Positions 1-6,946 are shown, counted from the stretch's first letter. The stretch: DNA of 7,553 nucleotides from Acidobacterium sp. (GCA_003152595.1 PMAM01000193.1:9090-16642), one strand, 5' to 3'. The notes: a model not told the origin generated them from the sequence alone. Program-made: numbers and translations.

Positions 1-405
1 CAGTTCGCCACCGACCTCGCCAACAACGCCCTGCCTGACTTCTCCTACATCGTGCCTGACGTCGACGATGACGCCCACGACGGCACCCCGCAACAGGCCG
101 ACACCTGGCTCCAGGCCAACATCGTCGCCCCGCTCTCCGCCTCGTCCGCCTTCCAGTCCGGCGGCGACGGCCTTCTGATCGTTGACTTCGACGAAGCCCT
201 CGATACCGACACCACCAACGGCGGCGGCCATGTCTCTCCTGTCTTCGAGGGTCCGAACGTCAAGGCGGGCTACACCCAGACCTCAACAACTCTGTATCAG
301 CACGAGAGCATGCTCCACACCGTCATGGATGCCCTGGGTTTGCCCAATCCGCCCGGCGCCGCCGCCAGCGCTCCCTCCATGACCGAATTCTTTGTCCAGC
401 CGTAG
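1..405 (+). CDS. Phosphoesterase family protein, C-terminal fragment (5' end outside window)
   Basis: The reading frame is open from base 1 and stops at TAG 403-405, giving the last 134 residues of a longer protein. The GTG at 52 falls inside the domain and is not a real start. The sequence fits the phosphoesterase family PF04185 (acid phosphatase / phospholipase C-like, in the alkaline phosphatase superfamily). Visible hallmarks are FSYIVPDVDDDAHD near the start (fragment residues 14-27), then GGDGLLIVDFDEA, where the Asp-Glu pair is a usual metal-site element, then NGGGHV with a histidine at about residue 77, and a tail with YQHESMLHTVMDALGLP and a final MTEFF. Such enzymes are normally exported and hydrolyse phosphate esters; the actual substrate cannot be read from this part. 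No strong terminator follows, only a small hairpin near 463-475. The family call is confident; specificity is unknown. Confidence 0.85.
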   Translation, partial: QFATDLANNALPDFSYIVPDVDDDAHDGTPQQADTWLQANIVAPLSASSAFQSGGDGLLIVDFDEALDTDTTNGGGHVSPVFEGPNVKAGYTQTSTTLYQHESMLHTVMDALGLPNPPGAAASAPSMTEFFVQP

Positions 406-462
406 CCTGCACAAATTCCAGCCCTTCGCCATGTGAGTCGAGCCATTCCCTTTGGCAGCGTT

Positions 463-475
463 TGGCGCTCCGCCA
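463..475 (+). terminator. Weak hairpin after the phosphoesterase gene
   Basis: TGGCG-CTC-CGCCA forms a perfect 5-bp stem with a 3-base loop, 57 bases after the phosphoesterase stop. It can be lengthened by GTT 460-462 pairing with AAC 478-480 across a two-base bulge. There is no T tract, so it is at best a weak terminator. Nothing else gene-like is seen in 406-586. Confidence 0.2.
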
Positions 476-586
476 TTAACGCGTCGGTCAACACCCCAAC
501 CCCGGCCCACATCGAAATGGTGTAAGCGGACGAACCGTTCTCGAGATCCCGCGCAGTTCTTCCGAAACAAATCTTCCTCAGGGAGT

Positions 587-616
587 ATCACAAATTCCGG
601 CACCGCTGTTTAGAAT
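587..616 (+). promoter_or_regulatory. Candidate sigma70-type promoter of the S9 peptidase gene
   Basis: ATCACA (587-592, 4/6 to TTGACA), an 18-base spacer and TAGAAT (611-616, 5/6 to TATAAT). The predicted transcript would start near 623, leaving a leader of about 26 bases that holds the ribosome-binding site. The -10 match is good and the -35 is mediocre. Identified by eye only. Confidence 0.45.
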
Positions 617-627
617 GGCAGGCACTG

Positions 628-639
628 TCTCCCGGGAGA
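628..639 (+). promoter_or_regulatory. Ribosome-binding site of the S9 gene inside a 12-base perfect palindrome
   Basis: TCTCCCGGGAGA is a perfect palindrome. Its right half, GGGAG (634-638), is the only Shine-Dalgarno-like sequence before the ATG at 649, with a spacing of 10 bases. This supports the start at 649. In RNA the element could fold with TCTC pairing to GAGA around a CCGG loop, partly hiding the ribosome-binding site. Confidence 0.45.
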
Positions 640-648
640 TTCTTTCGG

Positions 649-2775
649 ATGCCGAATGGCCGCGCCTTTCCTGCCGCTTCCCTCGCCGTTGTCTGCCTCG
701 CCTTTGCCGCCTTTTCCGCCCATGCGCAGTCCGCCTCCGCCGATCCCGAGGACAAATACATCTGGCTCGAAGACGTGAACAGCCCGCGCGCCATGGACTG
801 GGTCAAATCTGAGGATGCGCGCACGGCCAAAATCATGGAAGCCGATCCGCGCTTTGCCGCTTACAACGAAGAAGCTCTCAAAATCGTCGAAGATCCGAAC
901 CGCCTTCCGCTCCCCGATCTCCGCGGCAACGAGGTCTACAACTTCTGGAACGACCAGAAGAATATCCGGGGTCTCCTCCGCAAAACCACCATGGACGATT
1001 ACTCGACCCCGGATCCGCACTGGCAAACCGTCCTCGACGTCGACGCGCTCGACAAGCAGGAGAACACCAGCTGGGTCTTTCACGGCGCCGACTGCCTCTA
1101 TCCCGGCGATGAATACTGCGTTTTCAATCTCTCGGTCGGCGGCGAAGACGCAGCCACCGCGCGCGAGTTCAACCTCAAACAGAACCAGTTCGTCACTGCC
1201 GGCTTCGTCTCACCGCACAGCAAACAGGAGATCGCCTGGCTGGACAAGGACACGATTCTCATCGCTCGCGACTGGGGCGCCGGCACCATGACCCAGTCCG
1301 GCTATCCCTTCGTTGTCAAAGAATGGAAGCGTGGCACGCCTCTCGACAGCGCGAAGGAACTCTTTCGCGGCGAGCCCAACGACATCTTCGCCCGCGCTTA
1401 TGTTCTCCAGGACGCCCAGGGCGATCGGCTCACGCTCTTCAGCCGCAGCATCAGCTTCTTTGAATCGCGCCGCTGGATTCAGACCCCTGACGGCCTGAAG
1501 CAACTCGCCATTCCGCTCAAAGCGGAGCCCGCCGGTCTGCTCGCCGGCCGGCTGCTCATTCAGATTCATGAGGACTGGACTCCCTCCCCTGGCGGCCCGA
1601 AGTTCATTGAGGGATCACTCCTCTCCGTTCGACTCGCCGATGCTCTCCGTGACCCGGCCCACTTGAAGCCCGCTGTCGTTTTCGCCCCCACCTCTGACGA
1701 ATTCCTGAGCGGCAGCGCCACAACGCACTCCCGCCTCATCATCGCCACACTCAAGCACGTCCTTGGCCGCGCTTACGTTTACACGCCTTCCGGTAACAAT
1801 GGCTGGTCGATCAAGCCGCTCGACGTTCCCGACAACAGCACCGTCAGCATCGTCGCTGCCAGCGACGCAAACGAGACTTTCTTCCTCAGCTCCCAGGGTT
1901 TTCTCACCCCGCCATCGCTGCTCCAGGGCGATGCCGCCACCGCCCAGCTCAAAGTCTCCCGTTCGCAGCCCCCTCTTTTCGATGCCTCGCAGGACACCGT
2001 CGAGCAGCGCTTCGCCACCTCGAAGGACGGCACTAGAATTCCCTACTTCATCGTTCATCGCAAAGACATGCAGCTGAACGGGCAGAATCCCACGTTGCTC
2101 AACGCCTACGGTGGCTTCGAACTCTCCGAGACGCCGCGCTACAGCGCCACGTTTGGCAAGCTCTGGCTGGAAAAGGGTGGCGTCTACGTCCTCGCCAACA
2201 TTCGCGGGGGCGGCGAGTTCGGCCCTGCGTGGCACGAAGCCGGCCTCAAAACCCATCGCCAGCTCATCTACGACGACTTTGCGGCCGTCGCTGAAGACCT
2301 CATCGCCCGCAAGGCCACCTCCCCGCGCCACCTCGGTATCCTCGGCGGCTCCAACGGCGGCCTGCTCATGGGCGTGGAAATGACGCAGCACCCTGACTTG
2401 TTCAACGCCATCGTCATCCAGGTTCCCCTTCTCGACATGCTCCGCTACGAACACATCGCCGCCGGAGCCAGCTGGGTCGGCGAGTACGGTTCGGTCAGCG
2501 TGCCCGCGGAGCGCGCTTTCCTCGCCGGCATCTCGCCCTACAACCAGCTCAAGCCGGATGTGAAATACCCCGAGCCCTTCATCTTCACCACCACGCGCGA
2601 CGATCGCGTCGGCCCGCAGCACGCCCGCAAGTTCGCCGCCAAAATGGAGGAGTACCACGAGCCCTTCCTCTACGACGAAATCACCGAAGGCGGCCACGGC
2701 GCAGGCGCGGACCTGAAAGAAACGGCTCGCTCCTGGGCAGAAACCTTCATCTACCTCGCCGACAAACTGATGTAA
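649..2775 (+). CDS. Secreted prolyl-oligopeptidase-like serine peptidase (family S9)
   Basis: The 708-residue protein fits the usual length of prolyl oligopeptidases plus a signal peptide. Residues 1-26 look like a Sec signal (Arg5, hydrophobic 12-22, cleavage after AHA|Q27), so the enzyme probably acts in the periplasm or outside. YIWLEDV near residue 38 opens the N-terminal S9 region. A beta-propeller of about residues 75-420 should follow, then the alpha/beta-hydrolase domain. The catalytic set is complete: Ser568 in GGSNGG, Asp651 in TRDDRV and His683 in EGGHGAG. By motif alignment with porcine POP, Tyr487 (YGGF) matches oxyanion Tyr473, Trp609 (GASWVGEYG) matches the proline-stacking Trp595, and Arg653 matches Arg643. 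This supports cleavage after proline in short peptides, but specificity is inferred. No lipobox is present (Cys16 is preceded by Val). The start at 649 is favoured by GGGAG at 634-638. No frameshift is seen. Confidence 0.93.
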   Translation: MPNGRAFPAASLAVVCLAFAAFSAHAQSASADPEDKYIWLEDVNSPRAMDWVKSEDARTAKIMEADPRFAAYNEEALKIVEDPNRLPLPDLRGNEVYNFWNDQKNIRGLLRKTTMDDYSTPDPHWQTVLDVDALDKQENTSWVFHGADCLYPGDEYCVFNLSVGGEDAATAREFNLKQNQFVTAGFVSPHSKQEIAWLDKDTILIARDWGAGTMTQSGYPFVVKEWKRGTPLDSAKELFRGEPNDIFARAYVLQDAQGDRLTLFSRSISFFESRRWIQTPDGLKQLAIPLKAEPAGLLAGRLLIQIHEDWTPSPGGPKFIEGSLLSVRLADALRDPAHLKPAVVFAPTSDEFLSGSATTHSRLIIATLKHVLGRAYVYTPSGNNGWSIKPLDVPDNSTVSIVAASDANETFFLSSQGFLTPPSLLQGDAATAQLKVSRSQPPLFDASQDTVEQRFATSKDGTRIPYFIVHRKDMQLNGQNPTLLNAYGGFELSETPRYSATFGKLWLEKGGVYVLANIRGGGEFGPAWHEAGLKTHRQLIYDDFAAVAEDLIARKATSPRHLGILGGSNGGLLMGVEMTQHPDLFNAIVIQVPLLDMLRYEHIAAGASWVGEYGSVSVPAERAFLAGISPYNQLKPDVKYPEPFIFTTTRDDRVGPQHARKFAAKMEEYHEPFLYDEITEGGHGAGADLKETARSWAETFIYLADKLM

Positions 2776-2867
2776 GCAGCCGCGAAGCCGATCCGTTATC
2801 CGGAAAAACACCCGCAGCCTTGTCTTTCTCGGACGAGAGATTCGCCGGGCGGCTCCGGCACCACTCT

Positions 2868-2877
2868 GCAGCGCTGC
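2868..2877. repeat. Perfect 10-base palindrome GCAGCGCTGC
   Basis: GCAGCGCTGC lies between the S9 and GH3 genes. It may be part of a weak terminator structure for the S9 gene together with GCCGG 2844-2848 / CCGGC 2855-2859, a 5-bp stem with a 6-base loop. Neither is followed by a T tract, so function is uncertain. Confidence 0.25.
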
Positions 2878-2888
2878 GACATTGAGTT

Positions 2889-2896
2889 AAACGTTT
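2889..2896. promoter_or_regulatory. LacI-family-like operator core AAACGTTT
   Basis: The 8-base palindrome AAACGTTT ends 4 bases before the -35 box of the GH3 promoter. AAACG/CGTTT half-sites with a central CG are typical of LacI/GalR-family sugar regulators (for example PurR and related proteins). A carbohydrate-active gene directly downstream makes this a sensible operator candidate. No regulator gene is present in the window. Confidence 0.35.
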
Positions 2897-2900
2897 TATC

Positions 2901-2930
2901 TTGACTGTCGCTGAGCCGCCCGATTAGCAT
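2901..2930 (+). promoter_or_regulatory. Candidate sigma70-type promoter of the GH3 gene
   Basis: TTGACT (2901-2906, 5/6), an 18-base spacer and TAGCAT (2925-2930, 4/6). Transcription would begin near 2937, giving a very short leader of about 12 bases that still holds GAGG (2940-2943) before the ATG at 2949. Confidence 0.5.
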
Positions 2931-2948
2931 TTCCCGTTCGAGGTGACC

Positions 2949-5195
2949 ATGCAGATTTTCAGACTCTCCACGCAGCACCTGCTGCGCTGTGCCTCCGCCG
3001 CGGTTTTGCTCCTCGCATCTTCTGCCTTCGCCCAGAATTCACCCGCGCCCAAACCCGATACTCGCCCCTGGATGAATAAAGCCCTCTCGCCCGATGAGCG
3101 CGCCGACCTCGTCATCAAAGAAATGACCCTCGACGAGAAGATGAACTTCGTCCACGGCACCGGCTGGAACGGCCTCCGCGAAGGCGCAGAGATTCCCAAA
3201 GGCTCACTCGGCGGCGCCGGATACGTCCAGGGCGTTCCGCGCCTCGGCATTCCCGGCATCAACATGGCCGACTCCGCTGTTGGCATTCGCCTCGCCGCGC
3301 AGGGCAGCCACTACGCCACTCTGCTCCCCTCGGTCCTCGGCGCAGCCAGCAGCTGGGATAAGGACGCCCTCTTCCTCTACGGCTCCGTCATCGGCCGCGA
3401 GCTGCGCGACACCGGCTACAACATGTCCATCGGCGGGGGCGTTGATATTGCCCGCGACCCGCGCAACGGCCGCAACTTCGAATACGCCGGCGAGGATCCT
3501 GTTCTGGCCGGCACCATGGTCGGCGAACTCGCCCGTGGGGTCCAGTCCAACCAGATCATGGGAGACATCAAGCACTACGCCTTCAACGACCAGGAAACCG
3601 GACGCACCACCGTCAATGTCTCCATCGATCAGCGCGCCGCGCGCGAAAGCGACCTCCTCGCCTTCCAGATCGCCATCGGCCTCGCAAATCCTGCCGGCGT
3701 CATGTGTTCCTACAACCGCCTGACGATTCCACCGAGCGTCCCAACCGACTGGGCCTGCGAGAACGACTACCTTCTCAACAAGGTCCTCAAAAAGGACTTC
3801 GACTTCAAAGGCTTTGTCCTCTCTGACTGGGGCGGCACGCACTCCACCGTCCACGCCGCTCTCTCCGGCCTCGACCAGGAGGAACCGGGCTCAAAATACT
3901 TTGGCGACCCGCTGAAGCAGGCCGTTCAGGGCAACCAGGTTCCCGTGTCGCGCCTCGATGACATGGTCCATCGCGTCCTGCGCAGCATGTTCTCCACCGG
4001 CGTCATTGACAATCCGCCCGTCACTCAGGTCGTCGATCCCTTCCGCGGCCGCGACGATGCCGAGCACATCGCCAACGAGAGCATTGTTCTTCTCAAAAAC
4101 GCGGGCGACATTCTGCCGCTCAACGCCTCCTCCGTGCAATCCATCGCCATCATCGGCTCGCACGCCGACGTGGGCGTCCTCTCCGGTGGAGGCTCAGCCC
4201 AGGTCGATGCCCCCGGCGGCAACGCAATCAATCCGCATCCCGGCGCCTCCATCTGGATGGAGCATGTTTACTTTCCTTCCTCGCCTCTGAAGGAAATTCG
4301 CAAACACGCCCCCAACGTCAAAGTGGAGTTCGATCCCGGCACCGATAACGCTGCGGCCGCAAAGCTCGCTGCTGGCTCGCAGATCGCCATCGTCTTCGTC
4401 AATCAGCCGATGAGCGAAGGCATGGACGCCGCCACCATCTCTCTGCCTGATAATCAGGATGGCCTCGTCGATGCTGTTGCTGCCGCGAATCCGCACACCA
4501 TTGTCGTCATCGAAAGCGGCGGCCCTGTCGCCATGCCCTGGATCGATCGCGTCGAAGGCGTGTTCGAAGCCTGGTACCCCGGCATCGGCGGCGCGCAATC
4601 CCTGGCGAACCTCCTTTTCGGCGAAGTCGACCCCTCCGGCCGCCTCGCCATCACCTTCCCGAAGAACGATGCGCAGTTGCCGCACCCACAGGTCCCAGGC
4701 ATCGACCTGGTCAAGAACCCAGGCCCCGGTCATCACCGTACCGGCGAACTGCCCCTCTTCGACGCACCCGCCACAGAAGGTGTCCGTGTCGGTTACAAAT
4801 GGTTTGAGTCGAAACAGGAGCAGCCCCTCTTCCCCTTCGGCTTCGGACTCTCCTACACCACATATGAATTCTCCGGCCTGAAGGCCTCGGAGCACCAGGT
4901 CACCTTCACCGTGCGCAACAGCGGCAGCCGCGCGGGAACCGAAATTGCTCAGGTCTATGCGGTTCTGCCTGCCTCAACCGGCGAATCCAGCTTCAAGCGA
5001 CTCATCGCCTGGGATCGCGTGGCCCTCGCTGCCGGCGAATCGAAGACCGTCACCCTCAAATTCGATCCGATCTACCTCTCGATCTTTGACCTCGGCAAAA
5101 ACAAGTTCGTGCTCGCACCCGGCGACTACGAAATCCTCGCCGGCTCTTCCTCGCACGACACAACTCTCAACACCACCGTCCACATCGCCGAATAA
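2949..5195 (+). CDS. Secreted glycoside hydrolase family 3, beta-glucosidase-like
   Basis: The 748-residue protein releases terminal sugars from beta-linked glycans if it behaves like its family. Residues 1-28 form a Sec signal (Arg13, hydrophobic 15-23, cleavage after AFA|Q29). The N-terminal TIM-barrel domain spans roughly 50-340, with GEDP, the substrate-binding Lys208-His209 (KHYAFNDQE) and the nucleophile Asp293 in VLSDWGG. The second domain (about 370-600) begins with IVLLKN, and Glu490 in QPMSEGMD is the probable acid/base. A third, fibronectin-III-like domain (about 650-740) follows FGFGLSYT. The ATG at 2949 is preferred because GAGG 2940-2943 sits five bases before it; the in-frame GTG at 2943 overlaps that site. 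Glucosidase activity on cello-oligosaccharides is the likeliest reading, but xylosidase or other GH3 activities cannot be excluded. The gene has its own promoter, so it need not share a transcript with the S9 gene upstream. Confidence 0.93.
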   Translation: MQIFRLSTQHLLRCASAAVLLLASSAFAQNSPAPKPDTRPWMNKALSPDERADLVIKEMTLDEKMNFVHGTGWNGLREGAEIPKGSLGGAGYVQGVPRLGIPGINMADSAVGIRLAAQGSHYATLLPSVLGAASSWDKDALFLYGSVIGRELRDTGYNMSIGGGVDIARDPRNGRNFEYAGEDPVLAGTMVGELARGVQSNQIMGDIKHYAFNDQETGRTTVNVSIDQRAARESDLLAFQIAIGLANPAGVMCSYNRLTIPPSVPTDWACENDYLLNKVLKKDFDFKGFVLSDWGGTHSTVHAALSGLDQEEPGSKYFGDPLKQAVQGNQVPVSRLDDMVHRVLRSMFSTGVIDNPPVTQVVDPFRGRDDAEHIANESIVLLKNAGDILPLNASSVQSIAIIGSHADVGVLSGGGSAQVDAPGGNAINPHPGASIWMEHVYFPSSPLKEIRKHAPNVKVEFDPGTDNAAAAKLAAGSQIAIVFVNQPMSEGMDAATISLPDNQDGLVDAVAAANPHTIVVIESGGPVAMPWIDRVEGVFEAWYPGIGGAQSLANLLFGEVDPSGRLAITFPKNDAQLPHPQVPGIDLVKNPGPGHHRTGELPLFDAPATEGVRVGYKWFESKQEQPLFPFGFGLSYTTYEFSGLKASEHQVTFTVRNSGSRAGTEIAQVYAVLPASTGESSFKRLIAWDRVALAAGESKTVTLKFDPIYLSIFDLGKNKFVLAPGDYEILAGSSSHDTTLNTTVHIAE

Positions 5196-5211
5196 TTCCT
5201 CGTCACGAAAC

Positions 5212-5250
5212 ACAGCGGCCTCGCATCCACTCCGGATACGAGGCCGTTGT
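5212..5250. terminator. Strong bidirectional terminator hairpin between convergent genes
   Basis: Bases 5212-5228 pair with 5234-5250 around the loop ACTCC. The 17-position stem has one C/A mismatch (5224/5238) and one G-U pair (5215/5247). CGGCCTCG pairs with CGAGGCCG in its core. It lies 16 bases after the GH3 stop and 27 bases beyond the bactofilin stop, so it can end both convergent transcripts. T-rich tracts on either side are short (TTGTTCTATT on +, TGTGTTTCGT on -). Confidence 0.75.
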
Positions 5251-5254
5251 TCTA

Positions 5255-5275
5255 TTCCCTGTTCCCTGTTCCCTG
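5255..5275. repeat. Triple tandem heptamer TTCCCTG
   Basis: Three perfect, adjacent copies of TTCCCTG occupy 5255-5261, 5262-5268 and 5269-5275, between the shared terminator and the bactofilin stop codon (CAGGGAA on the minus strand). Short heptamer arrays of this kind can vary in copy number by slippage. No function is evident. Confidence 0.8.
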
Positions 5276-5277
5276 CT

Positions 5278-5694
5278 TTAATTGGTGCCGAACATCGGGC
5301 TCCCGGGCTGCGCGCCCCCCGCGCTCGCCGCAGCATGCGCTCCCGCCGCGCCCTTCCCGCCCTCGGTCGATCCATCCAGCTCCACTTTGCCGGAGAAGAT
5401 CGCGTTGTCTTCCACCGACAGACGCGCCGCTCGAATATCTCCATTCACCCGGCTTCCCGCACGCAGTTCCACGCGGCCCTGTGCCTGGATATCGCCCTGC
5501 AGCGAACCCTGCACAACTACGTCGCGCGCCGTCACATTGGCGGTCACCTTCGCGTTCGCACCAATCGTCAGCCGGTGCTCGGTCAGCGTGACCGTGCCCT
5601 CCACCAGACCCTCCACGAGCAGGTCCTCGTTGCCTTTCACTTCTCCGCGAATCTGGACAGACTTCCCGATAACGGCAGCTGCTTCTCCCGGCAT
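5278..5694 (-). CDS. Bactofilin (polymer-forming cytoskeletal protein, DUF583)
   Basis: The 138-residue protein is a small bactofilin, a family that self-assembles into filaments through a right-handed beta-helix and serves as a scaffold in cell shape, polarity or envelope work. Residues 8-106 show the short repeating valine/isoleucine-glycine pattern of that helix (for example IRGEVKGNEDLLVEGLVEGT, VVVQGSLQGDI, VNGDIRA). The tail from about residue 107 is Gly/Ala/Ser-rich and probably disordered, ending MFGTN. There is no signal peptide or membrane segment, so it is cytoplasmic. The ATG at 5694 is chosen because GAGGAG (5703-5708) sits eight bases upstream. An in-frame GTG at 5754 would add 20 residues but lies upstream of the predicted transcription start. 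It follows the radical SAM gene by 88 bases and may also receive read-through from it. Confidence 0.9.
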   Translation of the reverse strand: MPGEAAAVIGKSVQIRGEVKGNEDLLVEGLVEGTVTLTEHRLTIGANAKVTANVTARDVVVQGSLQGDIQAQGRVELRAGSRVNGDIRAARLSVEDNAIFSGKVELDGSTEGGKGAAGAHAAASAGGAQPGSPMFGTN

Positions 5695-5737
5695 TGCGTA
5701 AACTCCTCTTTTTTGTTGGCTCTCAGGCTTTCTCCGC

Positions 5738-5766
5738 ACTATACCCAACGCCACGTCTCACCGCAA
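5738..5766 (-). promoter_or_regulatory. Candidate promoter of the bactofilin gene
   Basis: On the minus strand, TTGCGG (5761-5766, 3/6), a 17-base spacer and TATAGT (5738-5743, 5/6). The transcript would begin near 5731 with a leader of about 37 bases containing GAGGAG. The -10 is strong and the -35 weak. The start point supports the ATG at 5694 over the GTG at 5754. Confidence 0.45.
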
Positions 5767-5782
5767 CAAAATTGCCCATGAA

Positions 5783-6817
5783 TCATGCTGTTCGCGCCAG
5801 TTTCGCGGCTTCCGGCCACAGCTCCGCCTGCACCGGCCACACCGGTTTCTTCTCCGGCAAGGCTTCATCTCCAAACCGCTGCTCGAGGCCGTGCTTCCGC
5901 ACCACCGCCCGCACCAGTGCCGAAACCCGCTCCTGATAGGCCTTTGAGACGAACGCTTTCTCTCCATACCGCGAGACGTACACCTTCTCCAGTTCCGGAA
6001 AATGCTCCCGGATGAATCGCATGAAAACCGGCTTCGAGCAAGGCTTCAGGAACAACGGCTGCGACGCGAAAAAGCTCGCTCCTGCCTTCTTCCCCCGCCG
6101 CGCCATCGCCTCCAGCGCTCGCGGAGTATCCGTAATTCCCGGCATCAGCGGCGAACACAAAATGCCCGTCTTCAGCCCCGCCGCCCGCAACCGCTCCACC
6201 GTCCGGAACCGCAGATCCGGCCGCGGCGCGCGCGGCTCCAGCAACCGCGCCAGCTCCGCATCCGGCGTCGTAATCGTCAGCGCCACCGAAAGCCGGTTCC
6301 GCCCAGCTATCCGCGTCAGCAGGTCGATATCGCGCTCCACCAGCGTCGACTTCGTCACGATCCCCAGCCGCAGCCCCTCCTGCTCGGCAAAAACCTCCAG
6401 CAGGCTCCGCGTCACCTGCGCCTTCCGCTCAATCGGCTGATACGGATCGGTGGCCGTCCCCAGCGCAATATATTCGTCGGGCCGGACCTGCTTCAGCTCC
6501 TGTCGCAGCAGCCACTCCGCGTTCTGCTTGATGTAGATCTCCCGCTCAAACAGCTCCGGATCGGGCTTGTCCATGAACTCATGCGTGTACCGCGCATAGC
6601 AGTACCGGCAGCCGAATTCGCAACCACGGTACGGGTTGATGCTCCACGTCATCCACTGCACCCGTTTCGAGTCGACGCGGTTCAGCACCGAGCGCGCCGG
6701 CATCGTCCGAAACTCGACCAGGTGCCCCTCCCCGGCCTGCTCGCCCTCGGCCGCCAGCCGCGCAATCCCGGCCAGCCCCTGCCCGAGAATCGGGAACAGA
6801 GTGTCTGTCTCCACCAT
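5783..6817 (-). CDS. SPL-family radical SAM protein (SplB-like, COG1533)
   Basis: The 344-residue protein carries the CX3CX2C iron-sulfur signature Cys66-X3-Cys70-X2-Cys73 in GCEFGCRYCYAR, preceded by SINPYRGC. This is the hallmark arrangement of the spore-photoproduct-lyase-like radical SAM group, seen in uncharacterised Rv2578c/PA0069-type proteins. A second family segment, ALGTATDPYQPIERK, follows at about residues 117-131, then TKSTLVERD and SVALTITT strands of the partial TIM barrel. It should bind a [4Fe-4S] cluster and S-adenosylmethionine and make a 5'-deoxyadenosyl radical. The substrate is unknown: the spore-photolyase relationship is one of fold, and this need not be a DNA repair enzyme. 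It is predicted cytoplasmic. The ATG at 6817 has AAAAGG about five bases upstream. The C-terminal 60 residues are basic and then Pro/Trp/Ala-rich, without a recognised domain. Confidence 0.9.
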   Translation of the reverse strand: MVETDTLFPILGQGLAGIARLAAEGEQAGEGHLVEFRTMPARSVLNRVDSKRVQWMTWSINPYRGCEFGCRYCYARYTHEFMDKPDPELFEREIYIKQNAEWLLRQELKQVRPDEYIALGTATDPYQPIERKAQVTRSLLEVFAEQEGLRLGIVTKSTLVERDIDLLTRIAGRNRLSVALTITTPDAELARLLEPRAPRPDLRFRTVERLRAAGLKTGILCSPLMPGITDTPRALEAMARRGKKAGASFFASQPLFLKPCSKPVFMRFIREHFPELEKVYVSRYGEKAFVSKAYQERVSALVRAVVRKHGLEQRFGDEALPEKKPVWPVQAELWPEAAKLARTA

Positions 6818-6845
6818 ATTCGCCTTTTATTCGCCCATGGGACAA

Positions 6846-6875
6846 ACGCTACTCCCAGCCTGTGTGACTCGTCAA
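6846..6875 (-). promoter_or_regulatory. Candidate promoter of the radical SAM gene
   Basis: On the minus strand, TTGACG (6870-6875, 5/6), an 18-base spacer and TAGCGT (6846-6851, 3/6). The start would fall near 6839, with a leader of about 22 bases. The layout nearly copies the GH3 promoter (TTGACT-N18-TAGCAT). Confidence 0.35.
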
Positions 6876-6946
6876 CTGATCGCAACGATTCCCCTGCACT
6901 TCACGCAGAATCCGCCGATACCTCCATCAGGGTCGCTTGCGCAGCC

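Larger units (their letters stand above)
2846..2922. repeat. 10-bp inverted repeat flanking and entering the GH3 promoter
   Basis: CGGGCGGCTC (2846-2855) is exactly complementary to GAGCCGCCCG (2913-2922), with 57 bases between the arms. The right arm falls in the spacer between the proposed -35 and -10 boxes of the GH3 promoter. It could be a paired operator, or a long-range stem in read-through RNA from the S9 gene. Confidence 0.4.

Noticed and set aside
283..603. 106-codon minus-strand open frame across the 406-648 gap
   Set aside because: Overlaps the phosphoesterase C-terminus antisense, has no clear ribosome-binding site and no family features.
649..700. Lipoprotein signal at Cys16 of the S9 peptidase
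   Set aside because: The residue before Cys is Val, not Gly/Ala/Ser, so the lipobox fails; an AHA|Q signal peptidase I site fits better.
1615..2811. 398-codon minus-strand open frame
   Set aside because: Antisense shadow of the S9 peptidase gene, caused by high GC at third codon positions; no recognisable domain or good start site.
4194..4895. 233-codon minus-strand open frame
   Set aside because: Antisense shadow inside the GH3 gene, with no family resemblance.
4945..5781. 278-codon + strand open frame crossing the GH3 end, the terminator and the bactofilin gene
   Set aside because: Ser/Pro/Arg-rich sequence out of frame with GH3 and antisense to bactofilin; it passes through the terminator hairpin.
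5777..5787. CATGA-T-TCATG dyad over the radical SAM stop codon as a terminator
   Set aside because: Only five base pairs around a one-base centre cannot form a stable RNA hairpin, and most of it is coding sequence.
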